NCBI GenBank assembly: GCA_003224855.1
Contig: QHZY01000024.1
Location: forward strand, 1 to 36,848
Direction: 5' to 3'
Origin: Acidobacteriota bacterium
Lineage (GTDB): Bacteria > Acidobacteriota > Terriglobia > Terriglobales > Acidobacteriaceae
DNA: 36,848 nt
The number at the start of each line of letters is the position of its first letter. The stretch's first letter is position 1. The notes under the pieces were generated by a model. That model was not told the DNA's origin. It ran no database searches and was given only the letters and a program-made list of their open reading frames with translations. A program made the translations under genes and the position numbers. Positions 7,967 through 15,716 of this stretch are shown one piece after another.

Positions 7967-8632
7967 ATGCTCGTCGTCCTGAAATCCTGCATTCTGGCCT
8001 TTAGCGCGTTGTTGCCAGTGATCAATCCTCTGGGCTCAGCTCTGATTTTTTTGGGGCTGGTGGGTGCAGCTCCGTCCAATCAATTTCGTTCTCTGGCACG
8101 GCAGGTCGCAATCAGCACCGTATTGTTTCTGGTAGTGATCGAACTGGGGGGCGCATTTTTGCTTTCTTTTTTCGGCATTTCGCTGCCGGTGGTCCAACTC
8201 GCTGGAGGACTGGTACTGGCGGCGATGGGATGGTCACTGCTGAACGAGAAAGACAAAAACGGACATGGGCAGGCCAGCCAATCTGCTCCCGTGGATGACG
8301 GTGGCAGCCTGCAGGAAAAGGTCTTTTATCCTCTCACATTTCCGGTGACCGCCGGCCCCGGTTGTATCGTGGTGACGCTCACGCTCAGCGCGCACGCATC
8401 GCACAATCAGTTACTGAGCAGTTTGCTGGCACACCTGGGAATAACTCTGGGCATCGTGGGGCAGGGTCTTGCGGTTTGGTTGAGCTACGCGTATGCTCCC
8501 AAAATTACTCGCAGGATCTCGCCGCAAACGGTTCACGGCATCCTGCGCGTAATTGCCTTTGTGCTTTTATGCATTGGCGTACAGATCGGATGGAACGGTC
8601 TGGAAGCGATGATAAAAGCCATGCCTAAATAG
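7967..8632 (+). CDS. MarC-family integral membrane protein
   Basis: The protein has 221 residues with about six membrane helices. The family marks are the first helix LLPVINPLGSALIFLGL, the VQLAGGLVLAAMGWSLL segment, and FYPLTFPVTAGPGCIVVTLTL. The MarC/UPF0056 family are inner-membrane proteins of unsettled function. They were once linked to multiple antibiotic resistance, which has not held up, and some relatives are described as amino-acid exporters. The start ATG 7967 follows a GGAGAGG that is 16 bases away, further than usual. The gene is single; the next frame begins 29 bases downstream on the same strand. Confidence 0.9.
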   Translation: MLVVLKSCILAFSALLPVINPLGSALIFLGLVGAAPSNQFRSLARQVAISTVLFLVVIELGGAFLLSFFGISLPVVQLAGGLVLAAMGWSLLNEKDKNGHGQASQSAPVDDGGSLQEKVFYPLTFPVTAGPGCIVVTLTLSAHASHNQLLSSLLAHLGITLGIVGQGLAVWLSYAYAPKITRRISPQTVHGILRVIAFVLLCIGVQIGWNGLEAMIKAMPK

Positions 8633-8661
8633 CATTTAATCAATTCAAGAGAGGATTGTTC

Positions 8662-9234
8662 ATGAGACGAGTTCTTGCGGGCTTTTCGTTGGCAGTTTTG
8701 CTGGCTATCTCCGCGGCGGCGTTTGATACCGACGTAGTGCACGCAGTAGCAGGGGCGGTGACGAAGGTAGATGCGGCGGCGAAGACCATTGCCATAAAGA
8801 CGGCCGATGGAACCGAGGAGGTTTTCAAGTTCACAGCCAAGACCACCGTAACAGCGTCCAAAGCGGTCGCGGGTGGAGTCACAAAGGCCGGAGTCGAGAC
8901 CTACATGGCAGGCAAAGAGGGGACGCATGTGGTGGTTCGTTACGTAACTCGAGGTTCCGATAAAACCGCTGTAGCAGTGAAGGACTTCGGCAAAGATGCT
9001 TTGAAAGCCAGCAAGGGCACAGTAAGCAAAGTGGACAAAGCCGGTCGAACGGTCGCAATTAAGACCGAGGATGGCACGGAAGAGACTTACCACATAAGCA
9101 AGGATGCCGCGGTCGATACTGAGCATGGCGTGGTTGATGGAGCTAGATTTACCGCTAAAGAAGGTGACAAGCTGGTGTTCCACTACGGAGAGGAAGCGGG
9201 CGACAAGGTGGTGCATTTCGTGAAGAAGATCTAA
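8662..9234 (+). CDS. Exported protein with two copies of a beta-rich module
   Basis: The start is ATG 8662, with AGAGAGGA 6 bases before it; a TTG two codons earlier is less likely. The product has 190 residues with a clear signal peptide (RRVLAGFSLAVLLAISAAAF). The mature part contains two related copies of one unit. The first is GAVTKVDAAAKTIAIKTADG followed by TEEVFKFTAKTTVT. The second is GTVSKVDKAGRTVAIKTEDG followed by TEETYHISKDAAVD. Each has the look of a small beta barrel or SH3-like strand set and is followed by a segment ending in LVFHYG or VVVRYV. I know no function. Exported to the periplasm or beyond. Confidence 0.8.
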   Translation: MRRVLAGFSLAVLLAISAAAFDTDVVHAVAGAVTKVDAAAKTIAIKTADGTEEVFKFTAKTTVTASKAVAGGVTKAGVETYMAGKEGTHVVVRYVTRGSDKTAVAVKDFGKDALKASKGTVSKVDKAGRTVAIKTEDGTEETYHISKDAAVDTEHGVVDGARFTAKEGDKLVFHYGEEAGDKVVHFVKKI

Positions 9235-9240
9235 GTCACG

Positions 9241-9849
9241 ATGCGCATGAAGAAATGTTTATGGTTCGTGGCAGTGGCGGTCGGGTTCCTGCTGTTCTCG
9301 ATCGCTTCTTCCTCTGAAGATGATGGCGCGCAACCCACTACCCAGATAAAACTGATTACGCCTTTTCACGAAGGCCATCTCGGGATTGGCTTTGCTGTGA
9401 CGTCGCAGGGATCGGGGAAATGTTTCTCCGAATCTGCGGCCTCGGCGGGTCGGCCCGAGGCATGGCGCTGCTCAATGGGCAACGCGATTCTCGATCCGTG
9501 TTTTCAGAACGTGATGGGAGATCCGAAGTTGCTGTCTTGCCCGTCGGATCCCTGGTCTGCGAATGTCAGAATGCTGACCGTCACGGAGCCGCTGCCTGCT
9601 TCCGCACGCAAGGACTTCTCACTCAAGAACGTAATGCCGTGGGCGATTGAACTTGCCGGTGGACAGCGCTGCACATTGTTCACCGGGGCAACCGCGCCGG
9701 TTGCAGGCATGCGGATCAATTACGGCTGCCCGGGAGGATATATTGCCGTGGGCGACATTGATCGCACTCAGCCGGTGTGGCGCATATTTGTTCAGGGCGA
9801 AAAATCAGTTGCGCTGGAACTGACGGGAATCAAGGTAGCGTGGTATTGA
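9241..9849 (+). CDS. Exported hypothetical protein
   Basis: The product has 202 residues, starting at ATG 9241 (an ATG two codons later is possible), four bases after the previous stop. The first 23 residues form a signal peptide (MKKCLWFVAVAVGFLLFSIA). The mature part has six cysteines in spaced pairs, in contexts such as SGKCFSESAAS, AWRCSMGNAILDPCF, LLSCPSD, QRCTLF and NYGCPGG, suggesting disulfide bonds. Similar proteins with AWRCxxGNxIxDPCF occur across soil bacteria and have no known role. The close spacing suggests co-transcription with the two-module protein before it. Confidence 0.75.
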   Translation: MRMKKCLWFVAVAVGFLLFSIASSSEDDGAQPTTQIKLITPFHEGHLGIGFAVTSQGSGKCFSESAASAGRPEAWRCSMGNAILDPCFQNVMGDPKLLSCPSDPWSANVRMLTVTEPLPASARKDFSLKNVMPWAIELAGGQRCTLFTGATAPVAGMRINYGCPGGYIAVGDIDRTQPVWRIFVQGEKSVALELTGIKVAWY

Positions 9850-9940
9850 AACACGCTACTCGCACCTGATCACCATTGTAACTGGCCGGTTTTCTTACTC
9901 GCGGCGGCTTCCTAACAGAACAGGAGGGGCGGAACGATAC

Positions 9941-10303
9941 TCAGGCGTGACCAATTTTTGAACTACGAAATGAGTTCAGACCGTGTTCTTCGGTTTCCGT
10001 GATTTCGAACACTTTATGGAGATTAGTGACACGCAGAACCCGAACCGTGCTGGCAGAAATATTGCAGAGCTTCAGGTCACCGCCGCAACGGCGCGCGCTG
10101 GTCAACATGTGAACCAGTTCGCCCATGCCCATACTGTCGATGAAAGTGATCTTTTCCAGATCGAGCAGGATATAACGGCAGCCCGGTAACAGTGAGTTGA
10201 TGTGCTTTCGTAAAACGTCGATTTCAGGACCTGCGACGATACGACCAGAACAGTGCAGAACCGTGATGTCGCCGGAACTGTGTGGTACCAGGGAAAGCGG
10301 CAT
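9941..10303 (-). CDS. STAS-domain protein (anti-anti-sigma factor-like)
   Basis: The product has 120 residues from ATG 10303 (MPLSLVPHSSG); the frame extends to 10375 but the extra residues do not belong to the fold. The STAS domain shows the strand pattern ITVLHCSGRIV, YILLDLEKITFIDSMGMGEL and GGDLKLCNISASTVRVL. Ser57 in IDSMG is at the place that a partner kinase phosphorylates in SpoIIAA-type antagonists. In that system the unphosphorylated protein binds an anti-sigma kinase and frees a sigma factor. No such kinase is encoded nearby, so the partner is unknown. It lies downstream of the ABC exporter genes on the same strand, 75 bases away, possibly in the same transcript. Confidence 0.85.
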   Translation of the reverse strand: MPLSLVPHSSGDITVLHCSGRIVAGPEIDVLRKHINSLLPGCRYILLDLEKITFIDSMGMGELVHMLTSARRCGGDLKLCNISASTVRVLRVTNLHKVFEITETEEHGLNSFRSSKIGHA

Positions 10304-10378
10304 AGTAGTCCATCTGCTGCGACTGCAAAACTGGAGCAAAATTATAAACCCGAAGTGCCACCCTCCGCGGAACAAATC

Positions 10379-11119
10379 CTATGCCCTGCTTAATTCGGCC
10401 ACGAGATCCTCGCGCTTTTTCAGAACAATTCCGTCGATGCGGCCGAGGATCACGATATAAAGCGCGGTTGTAAGCACGGCAGAAATCAGGAATAGCAGGG
10501 CCGTCAGCCACAGACCGCGGCCTGTTTGGCCGATATGAAGAGCCAGGGCTGCCACACCGAAGACTGTCAGCTGCACGGCGAAGCTGACCAGCACCGTAGT
10601 TTGGGAAGCGCGCTGGCGGCCAAACGTAGCCTGGTCGATTTTCTTGGGCGAGTACAGCGAGAGCAGGTTCCCAACCGCCAGATTAAGCGGAGCTGCAAAC
10701 AGAATTCCGCAAAGGGTAACCGCGACCATAGAGAGTGATGGCGGTCCATAAAAGACGGCAACTCCGGCGGATACCAGCAGCATTTCGCAGGCGAAAACCG
10801 TCATGTGAGCGAGATTTTTGCCAAGCACGATTTGCCGGAAGCGCGCTGGCGAAGCGAACAGAAACTGTATCCCGCTGCCTTCAGCGCCGAAATTGTTGTA
10901 CACGAAGTTGGTCAGGATCAAGAGTGCGTAGGCTGCTCCCGCCAGCAGCGCGTATTGGGGCATGCGCGACAGCAAACCACCACGTCCGGCAGGTCCAATG
11001 CGGAAAATCAGCAGCATGAAGACGGGCATAATCAGGGTCAGGAGCATGGGGCCGCTGCGAGACAAGTAGTGGAGTTCTTTTTCCAGAGATGCCGCGGTGG
11101 GCGGTGAAAGGCCGGGCAC
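10379..11119 (-). CDS. ABC-2 type exporter permease, C-terminal half (split gene)
   Basis: This is the second half of one permease of about 540 residues. Five to six membrane helices are visible, for example MLLTLIMPVFMLLIFRI and YALLAGAAYALLILTNFVY. The frame is continuous with the first half: translation upstream of GTG 11119 reads back as ESLSEADTPGERAKVRIQPA up to a TGA at 11188-11186, which is the stop of the first half. No Shine-Dalgarno sequence precedes the GTG, so independent translation is unlikely. Homologues I recall carry an uninterrupted RGENLSEA-like segment here. One base change to TGA explains the split. The conserved LEKELHYLSRSGPM motif starts the second half. Confidence 0.75.
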   Translation of the reverse strand: MPGLSPPTAASLEKELHYLSRSGPMLLTLIMPVFMLLIFRIGPAGRGGLLSRMPQYALLAGAAYALLILTNFVYNNFGAEGSGIQFLFASPARFRQIVLGKNLAHMTVFACEMLLVSAGVAVFYGPPSLSMVAVTLCGILFAAPLNLAVGNLLSLYSPKKIDQATFGRQRASQTTVLVSFAVQLTVFGVAALALHIGQTGRGLWLTALLFLISAVLTTALYIVILGRIDGIVLKKREDLVAELSRA

Positions 11120-11185
11120 GAACCAGGCTGGCTGAATTCGGACTTTGGCGCGCTCACCCGGAGTGTCCGCTTCGCTGAGACTTTC

Positions 11186-11998
11186 TCACTGATATTGCTT
11201 CCGCAATCGTGACCTGAGCAGGACGAAGAAGAGCGCGCCATACAACAGCAGAATCATCAAAGCTGCAATGGCGGTAGGAATCCGCGAAGCAGACATTTCA
11301 GCAATTGACCATGCCGCGATGCCGGGCGGCAGCACCCGTTGCACCACGGTGAGTTGCAGAGTCACGCCCGCAACTTCCCGTCTCGACCTCTCTCCATACC
11401 GGTTCAATAACGGGCCTGCAAATTGAAAGCTGATGAGCAATAAAAAGAAAATTACGCTGAAGATTTCGCGCGTGCGCCTTTGTGCAAGCCATCGCTCCAA
11501 CCAGGCAAAGAGCATCCTGCCGAGAAGAAGATTGCTTACCGCGAACACGCCCATAACGAGCGCTGACCAAACCAGCAAGGCAGGGCTGGCGATGGCTATC
11601 CCGGCGACTATGCTCAGCAGCCATAAGCTGCCCAGCACCGAAGCAGGGTCCAGCAGCCCATAAGCCATGCGAATTGCAAAGTAATCACGAAAACTGAGCG
11701 GAAAACGAAGCAGATTGGAGGAGTCCAGATTTTCTGTGAACGCAGTTGCCAGGATCGGGAATAGCTGCCAAAACAGAAACACTGGCCATAGGAGCGCCGC
11801 CAGCCAGAATTCCTGGTGGTGGCTCATGAGATACCATGCGCCGGCGCCCAGGCCGGCTGCGGCGCCCAGGCCCCCGATCGCAAAAAAGAGGATCACAAAG
11901 ATGCGGGATATGAGCTCAACATTCCCGCGCACAGTAAAAAGTGAGTTTACGAACAGCTGCGCCCGCATCTTCGCAATTGCGGCAAATTGGCCAGTCAT
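11186..11998 (-). CDS. ABC-2 type exporter permease, N-terminal half (split gene)
   Basis: The product has 270 residues from ATG 11998, with GGGGTGA 7 bases upstream; that sequence overlaps the stop of the ATPase gene, so the two are translationally coupled. About six membrane helices follow a cytoplasmic start (FAAIAKMRAQLFVNSL). Conserved points are FWQLFPILATAFTENLDSSN and LLRFPLSFRDYF, as in acidobacterial ABC-2 permeases. The frame stops at TGA after LRSRLRKQYQ, then stays open in the same frame into the second half. A half permease with no second transmembrane set may still insert, but the exporter is probably broken unless the TGA is read through or is a sequencing error. Confidence 0.78.
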   Translation of the reverse strand: MTGQFAAIAKMRAQLFVNSLFTVRGNVELISRIFVILFFAIGGLGAAAGLGAGAWYLMSHHQEFWLAALLWPVFLFWQLFPILATAFTENLDSSNLLRFPLSFRDYFAIRMAYGLLDPASVLGSLWLLSIVAGIAIASPALLVWSALVMGVFAVSNLLLGRMLFAWLERWLAQRRTREIFSVIFFLLLISFQFAGPLLNRYGERSRREVAGVTLQLTVVQRVLPPGIAAWSIAEMSASRIPTAIAALMILLLYGALFFVLLRSRLRKQYQ

Positions 11999-12005
11999 GC
12001 CCAAT

Positions 12006-12800
12006 TCACCCCAGCCACGATAGCTCCTCGAGATCAGGGCGCTCGCCGCCTACGATGCTCAAAAATATCTGCTCTAACGTAAGCTTCTCCTTATGATTTC
12101 CCTCGGGGTTGCCGGCTTCCACCCCCGCGCGCAGGTCGGCGATGGAACCCTGCGCCACTAGTCGCCCCTCATGAATGATGGCGACATGACTGCACAGCCG
12201 TTCGACGATTTCGAGTACGTGCGACGTCAGAAAGATGGTCGCTCCGCGAGAGATCATGCGCTGGAGCATAGCCTTCAACGTTCCCGAAGCCACCGCATCG
12301 ACACCTTCAAACGGCTCGTCAAGAAATAAAATCTTGGGTCCGTGAATCACGGCCGCAGCCAGCGCAAGCTTCTTCTGCATACCGTGAGAATAGTCGGTTA
12401 TCAGCTTCTTGGGCTGGTTCGCCAGGTCCATAAAGTCGAGTAACTCTGCAGTGCGTTTCGCGGCGGTATCGCGATCCAGGCCATACATCCTTCCTGCGAA
12501 ATTAAGATACTCAGCTCCGGTAAGCCTGCCGGAGAGTGCCATGCCTTCGGGTACGACTCCGATCTGACGTTTAACTTCAACCGGGTTCGCCATAAGATCC
12601 AGCCCAAGGATCTCGATGCTGCCGGCAGTAGGCGCGAGCAGACCGGTGAGCATCCGGATGGTGGTTGACTTGCCCGCCCCGTTTGGCCCGAGAAACCCGA
12701 AGAATTGTCCGGCGGCAACCGGGAGATTAACGTCCTGTACGGCGGTCAATTTGCCGAAACGCCGCGTCAATCCACGAGTGGAGATGGCAAGCCGGTCCAT
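12006..12800 (-). CDS. ABC transporter ATP-binding protein (ABC-2 exporter)
   Basis: The chosen start is ATG 12800 (MDRLAISTRGLTRRFG), giving 264 residues; the frame runs to 12878 but the added residues are not conserved. The nucleotide-binding domain has Walker A GPNGAGKST (38-46), a signature YSHGMQKK in place of LSGGQ, Walker B ILFLDEPFEG and the switch His in LTSH. The Q-loop position reads VVPEG. This is the DrrA/CcmA-like class that drives ABC-2 exporters. It overlaps the ribosome binding site of the permease gene, so the pair forms one exporter. The substrate cannot be told from sequence. Confidence 0.92.
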   Translation of the reverse strand: MDRLAISTRGLTRRFGKLTAVQDVNLPVAAGQFFGFLGPNGAGKSTTIRMLTGLLAPTAGSIEILGLDLMANPVEVKRQIGVVPEGMALSGRLTGAEYLNFAGRMYGLDRDTAAKRTAELLDFMDLANQPKKLITDYSHGMQKKLALAAAVIHGPKILFLDEPFEGVDAVASGTLKAMLQRMISRGATIFLTSHVLEIVERLCSHVAIIHEGRLVAQGSIADLRAGVEAGNPEGNHKEKLTLEQIFLSIVGGERPDLEELSWLG

Positions 12801-12879
12801 TAAGTTTCTGACTCTAGCATAGTGACTGGCGTGGGATGCGGCCCTCCTGGGAGATTCTGGAAGGGGTGCTATGAGCAAA

Positions 12880-13923
12880 CTAGTTGCGGGCTTCTTCCGG
12901 CACTATGGCCAATTCCCGCTTCTCGGTCTGACGAAGAATTGTCAGTGAACTGGTCACACCAACACGGGCATCAGTCAGCAGGCGATGCAGATCATCGACT
13001 CCGGCGATGGGCCGTCGATCGAGCGCGATTATGATGTCGGTTTCACGCAGGCCTGCGCGTCTCGCCGGGCTACCCTCGGTGGTGGACAAAACTACTACCC
13101 CGGTCTCCTGGGCAAGATCATAGAAGCGAACCAGCCGCCGATGAAGAGGCACGGTCTGGGCCTCAACCCCGATGTAGCCGCGGCGAATTTTGCCATGCTG
13201 CAGCAGGCGTCCGGCGACAAATTTCGCGGTATTGATGCCGATTGCGAAGCACAAGCCCTGAGCGCCCATAATGGTCGCAGTGTTCACTCCGATTACGCGG
13301 CCGTCCGAACTGACCAGTGGTCCACCGGAATTGCCCGGGTTCAAAGAGGCATCGGTCTGAATGACGTCGTCGATCATGCGTCCTGAATACGAGCGCAACG
13401 ACCGCCCCAGCGCACTGATTACCCCAGCAGTGACGGTGTACTGAAAGCCGTAGGGATTGCCGATAGCGATCGCCAGTTGACCGACGCGCAGCTTTTGGGA
13501 ATCGCCCAGCGACGCTGATAACAGCGGCGATCCTTCGGCGCTGGGAACATCTACGCGAATGACGGCCAGATCGGTTCCGGGATCGTCCCCAACGGTGTGC
13601 GCCGGAAAGCGACGGCCATCTGAAAAAGAAACCTGGATGCGAGATGCATTATTCACCACATGACTGTTGGTGAGAATCAGGCCATCGGGCGTGAACACAA
13701 AACCTGAGCCGCCGCCCTGTCGTTCGCGTTCCTGCCCCGAACGCGTGTGCGCAATCTGAGCGACATCTATCTTGACAACCGACGGGCTGAGCTTTTCTGC
13801 GGCAGTGACAACTGCAGTTGAATATGCATCCAGCAGTCCGGCGTCGGCCAGTGCCGCGCTCGGAGAGGAACTGTAAGGTGCATGGAAATCACTGGGCACA
13901 TCACGGAAACCTTCCTGAGACAT
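12880..13923 (-). CDS. HtrA/DegP-like trypsin-type serine protease with one PDZ domain
   Basis: ATG 13923 gives 347 residues; a TTG at 13959 would add 12 residues. The protease domain shows the catalytic triad His88 (LTNSHVV), Asp118 (GTDLAVI) and Ser199 (NPGNSGGP). A single PDZ domain fills about residues 240-340, with GYIGVEAQ and SPARRAGLRETDIIIALD. This matches short HtrA-type quality-control proteases. Neither start gives a signal peptide or a membrane anchor, unlike DegP or DegS, so the protein may work in the cytoplasm. No Shine-Dalgarno sequence is clear at either start. It ends 80 bases before the ABC ATPase gene on the same strand. Confidence 0.92.
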   Translation of the reverse strand: MSQEGFRDVPSDFHAPYSSSPSAALADAGLLDAYSTAVVTAAEKLSPSVVKIDVAQIAHTRSGQERERQGGGSGFVFTPDGLILTNSHVVNNASRIQVSFSDGRRFPAHTVGDDPGTDLAVIRVDVPSAEGSPLLSASLGDSQKLRVGQLAIAIGNPYGFQYTVTAGVISALGRSLRSYSGRMIDDVIQTDASLNPGNSGGPLVSSDGRVIGVNTATIMGAQGLCFAIGINTAKFVAGRLLQHGKIRRGYIGVEAQTVPLHRRLVRFYDLAQETGVVVLSTTEGSPARRAGLRETDIIIALDRRPIAGVDDLHRLLTDARVGVTSSLTILRQTEKRELAIVPEEARN

Positions 13924-13975
13924 AGTTGCTAGATGAGTAAACCCCAGTTCAGGATTCAACGTTGAAGAGATACGG

Positions 13976-14476
13976 TTACTTTGAATTTGCGGGGCGCAGG
14001 CGGGTCGCTTCAGTCGGCATCAGGCAAGCCTCTGCCGTGCCTGCCAGAGCAGATTGCAACTCGGTTCCTAAGCGCGCGAACTCCTCGGCGCTGAGCAATT
14101 TCTGCAACGACTCGAACAGCTGGCGCTCTTCTTTGCGAATGTGTTGCGAGAGTTTCTGGCCAAACTCTCGCAGCGAGTCTGTATCCAGTCGGCGATCTGC
14201 GGCACGTTCGACGAATGCGCGGAGTTCGCGGTGATCTTCTATGAGCTCGGAGACCAGTTGCCGGAGCTCATCGAAGCGAACTGCAGCGGCAAAAACGAAT
14301 GTTTCTTCAGCTGCAAAGTGCACGCTAACTTCCTGTTCCCAGAGCTGGGCTATTTCAGCTTGCCAGGGAGCGCAATCAATGTCTCCCGCCTGCAGCGCAC
14401 GGTCGATCCGCACGCACATGGCAAGTGCGTGTTGGTGCTGACGCGAGAGTGGAACCAGGTTCTTGTCGCGAAGCAT
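13976..14476 (-). CDS. Hemerythrin-like HHE-domain protein
   Basis: The start is ATG 14476, separated by one base from the TAA of the HAD gene upstream, which points to coupled translation. The protein has 166 residues in a four-helix bundle pattern with metal-ligand candidates: His14/His16 (SRQHQHAL), His53 and Glu57 (HFAAEE), His82 (EDHRELRAF), and His112 and Glu116 (QHIRKEE). Hemerythrin-like domains bind a di-iron centre that carries oxygen or senses oxygen or nitric oxide. Family call is confident; the ligand is not known. An extension to 14518 inside the HAD gene is unlikely. Confidence 0.87.
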   Translation of the reverse strand: MLRDKNLVPLSRQHQHALAMCVRIDRALQAGDIDCAPWQAEIAQLWEQEVSVHFAAEETFVFAAAVRFDELRQLVSELIEDHRELRAFVERAADRRLDTDSLREFGQKLSQHIRKEERQLFESLQKLLSAEEFARLGTELQSALAGTAEACLMPTEATRLRPANSK

Positions 14477-14477
14477 G

Positions 14478-15332
14478 TTATTGCAGAGCCAAATCTGCGG
14501 CACCTTTGGCGCTGACATTGACTAAGTCGGTAGCTGCAGGCCGAAGTGTAAGCCAGTCGGTGCGGACTCGTTGCCACTCCTGCACCAGCAACCCATAAGC
14601 TCCGAAGAACTCGCGAATCCGCAAACGGCTCCAGCCGGCGATGTCTTCGAGAATCGGAACCAGCACAGCCAGAGCATTTGTGCTGAGTACCGTGCGGGTG
14701 GCGACGTGCGCCACATGCTTTGCCTCAGAGACGGCAATGGTGAAACCGTCACGCACGTTTACATGCAGCATCACGTGCACGTCAGAGCTGCCATCCCCGG
14801 TGTAAACGATCTGGTCCGGCCCAACCTGCAGATCGTTCTGCAATTGATCGAGCACGGCTACTTTTCCGTAACCGGCGGTCGCACGGACTATGCTCTCAAT
14901 CTGGCCGTCCGCCGTATAGCGAAATTCGGTGCCGAAGATGTGGTCAGGAGGGACAATGCTTTCCAGCGCAGCACGAATGACCTCAATGGGAGAAGCGCTC
15001 AGCACGTAGAAGTCGAAATGATAGCCGTTGATTCCGTTCTCCAGGATTTTGTACAGCTGCTCGATGTTTTCTTTAAGCCGAATAATTTTGCCGACCTGAT
15101 AAAGGTGTTCCTTGCGCACTCGGCTGCGAAACTCCGGATCGTGGAGCAACAGGTAAGCCAGCTCCGCGCCCTGCTGAACCAGGTTCAGTTTGGCCATGCC
15201 TTTAGCCTTGCGCTCAAATTCCTCGGTGGGAATGCCGACCAGTTCGCTCAGCACATAGCCAGAATCGTTAAAGGTCAGCGTCTGGTCAAAGTCGCTGGCG
15301 AACAAAAATCGTCTCAATGGTGCTTCTGTCAT
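14478..15332 (-). CDS. HAD-superfamily phosphatase (phosphoserine-phosphatase-like)
   Basis: The product has 284 residues. HAD motif I is DFDQTLT, with nucleophile Asp14 and acid/base Asp16. Motif II is Ser112 in VLSASP, motif III is Lys157 in GYGKVAV, and motif IV is GDGSSDV with Asp180 and Asp184. The helical cap between motifs I and II fits the C1 cap of the phosphoserine phosphatase group. The C-terminus (about residues 215-284) goes beyond the usual core and is mostly helical. It is likely a cytoplasmic small-molecule phosphatase; the substrate is unknown. It is the first gene of a two-gene unit with the hemerythrin-like gene and faces the plus-strand unit across a 195-base gap. Confidence 0.87.
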   Translation of the reverse strand: MTEAPLRRFLFASDFDQTLTFNDSGYVLSELVGIPTEEFERKAKGMAKLNLVQQGAELAYLLLHDPEFRSRVRKEHLYQVGKIIRLKENIEQLYKILENGINGYHFDFYVLSASPIEVIRAALESIVPPDHIFGTEFRYTADGQIESIVRATAGYGKVAVLDQLQNDLQVGPDQIVYTGDGSSDVHVMLHVNVRDGFTIAVSEAKHVAHVATRTVLSTNALAVLVPILEDIAGWSRLRIREFFGAYGLLVQEWQRVRTDWLTLRPAATDLVNVSAKGAADLALQ

Positions 15333-15527
15333 ATCCTGATTAGATTCACCAAACCGCCCAATGGCAAATAAAAGATATTGATTAGGATCATCATGATTTG
15401 CGGATCAGATCGCGCACCTTTACTAAATCATTGACTCAGTTGAGAATAAAGCTAATCGGGAGCCAGGATTCGCAATCGCGGTGCATAGGCTTTCGTAATG
15501 GCAAATTCATAAACAACAGGAGCTTCG

Positions 15528-15716
15528 ATGGCAGCCACAGGGGAACTCATTCGCTTGGTCAATTATATCGATGACATTGCCACCACTTTAAGGCGCATCA
15601 GCGCCTCCATTCCCATGATGGAAGCCGACGAGCGCAAGCGACTGGCGGACGCCATGCGCGTGGTCAGCGCGAACTTTTCCGGGGTGCTTTCGCAACTGGA
15701 GAAGGGAGCGCAGTAG
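15528..15716 (+). CDS. Small 62-residue helical protein coupled to the dehydrogenase gene
   Basis: AGGAG lies 5 bases before ATG 15528, and the TAG stop shares a base with the GTG start of the next gene (TAGTG). Both points argue that this is a real gene. The protein is all helical with a heptad-like pattern (LIRLVNYIDDIATTLRRI, then AMRVVSANFSGVLSQLEKG) and no membrane segment. I do not recognise the family. Its tight link to a 3-hydroxyacyl-CoA dehydrogenase suggests that the two products are made together, perhaps as partners. Confidence 0.75.
   Translation: MAATGELIRLVNYIDDIATTLRRISASIPMMEADERKRLADAMRVVSANFSGVLSQLEKGAQ

Noticed and set aside
11186-11188. TGA in the ABC permease as a selenocysteine codon or as reassigned TGA
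   Set aside because: The flanking family segment is a variable cytoplasmic loop with no Cys, no selenocysteine hairpin is evident just after the TGA, and TGA ends other intact genes here (for example 12006-12008, 29671-29673).
15431-15458. Promoter TTGACT with TAATCG before the 62-residue gene
   Set aside because: The -35 is good but the -10 is a poor match at a 16-base spacing, so it was not listed as a feature.
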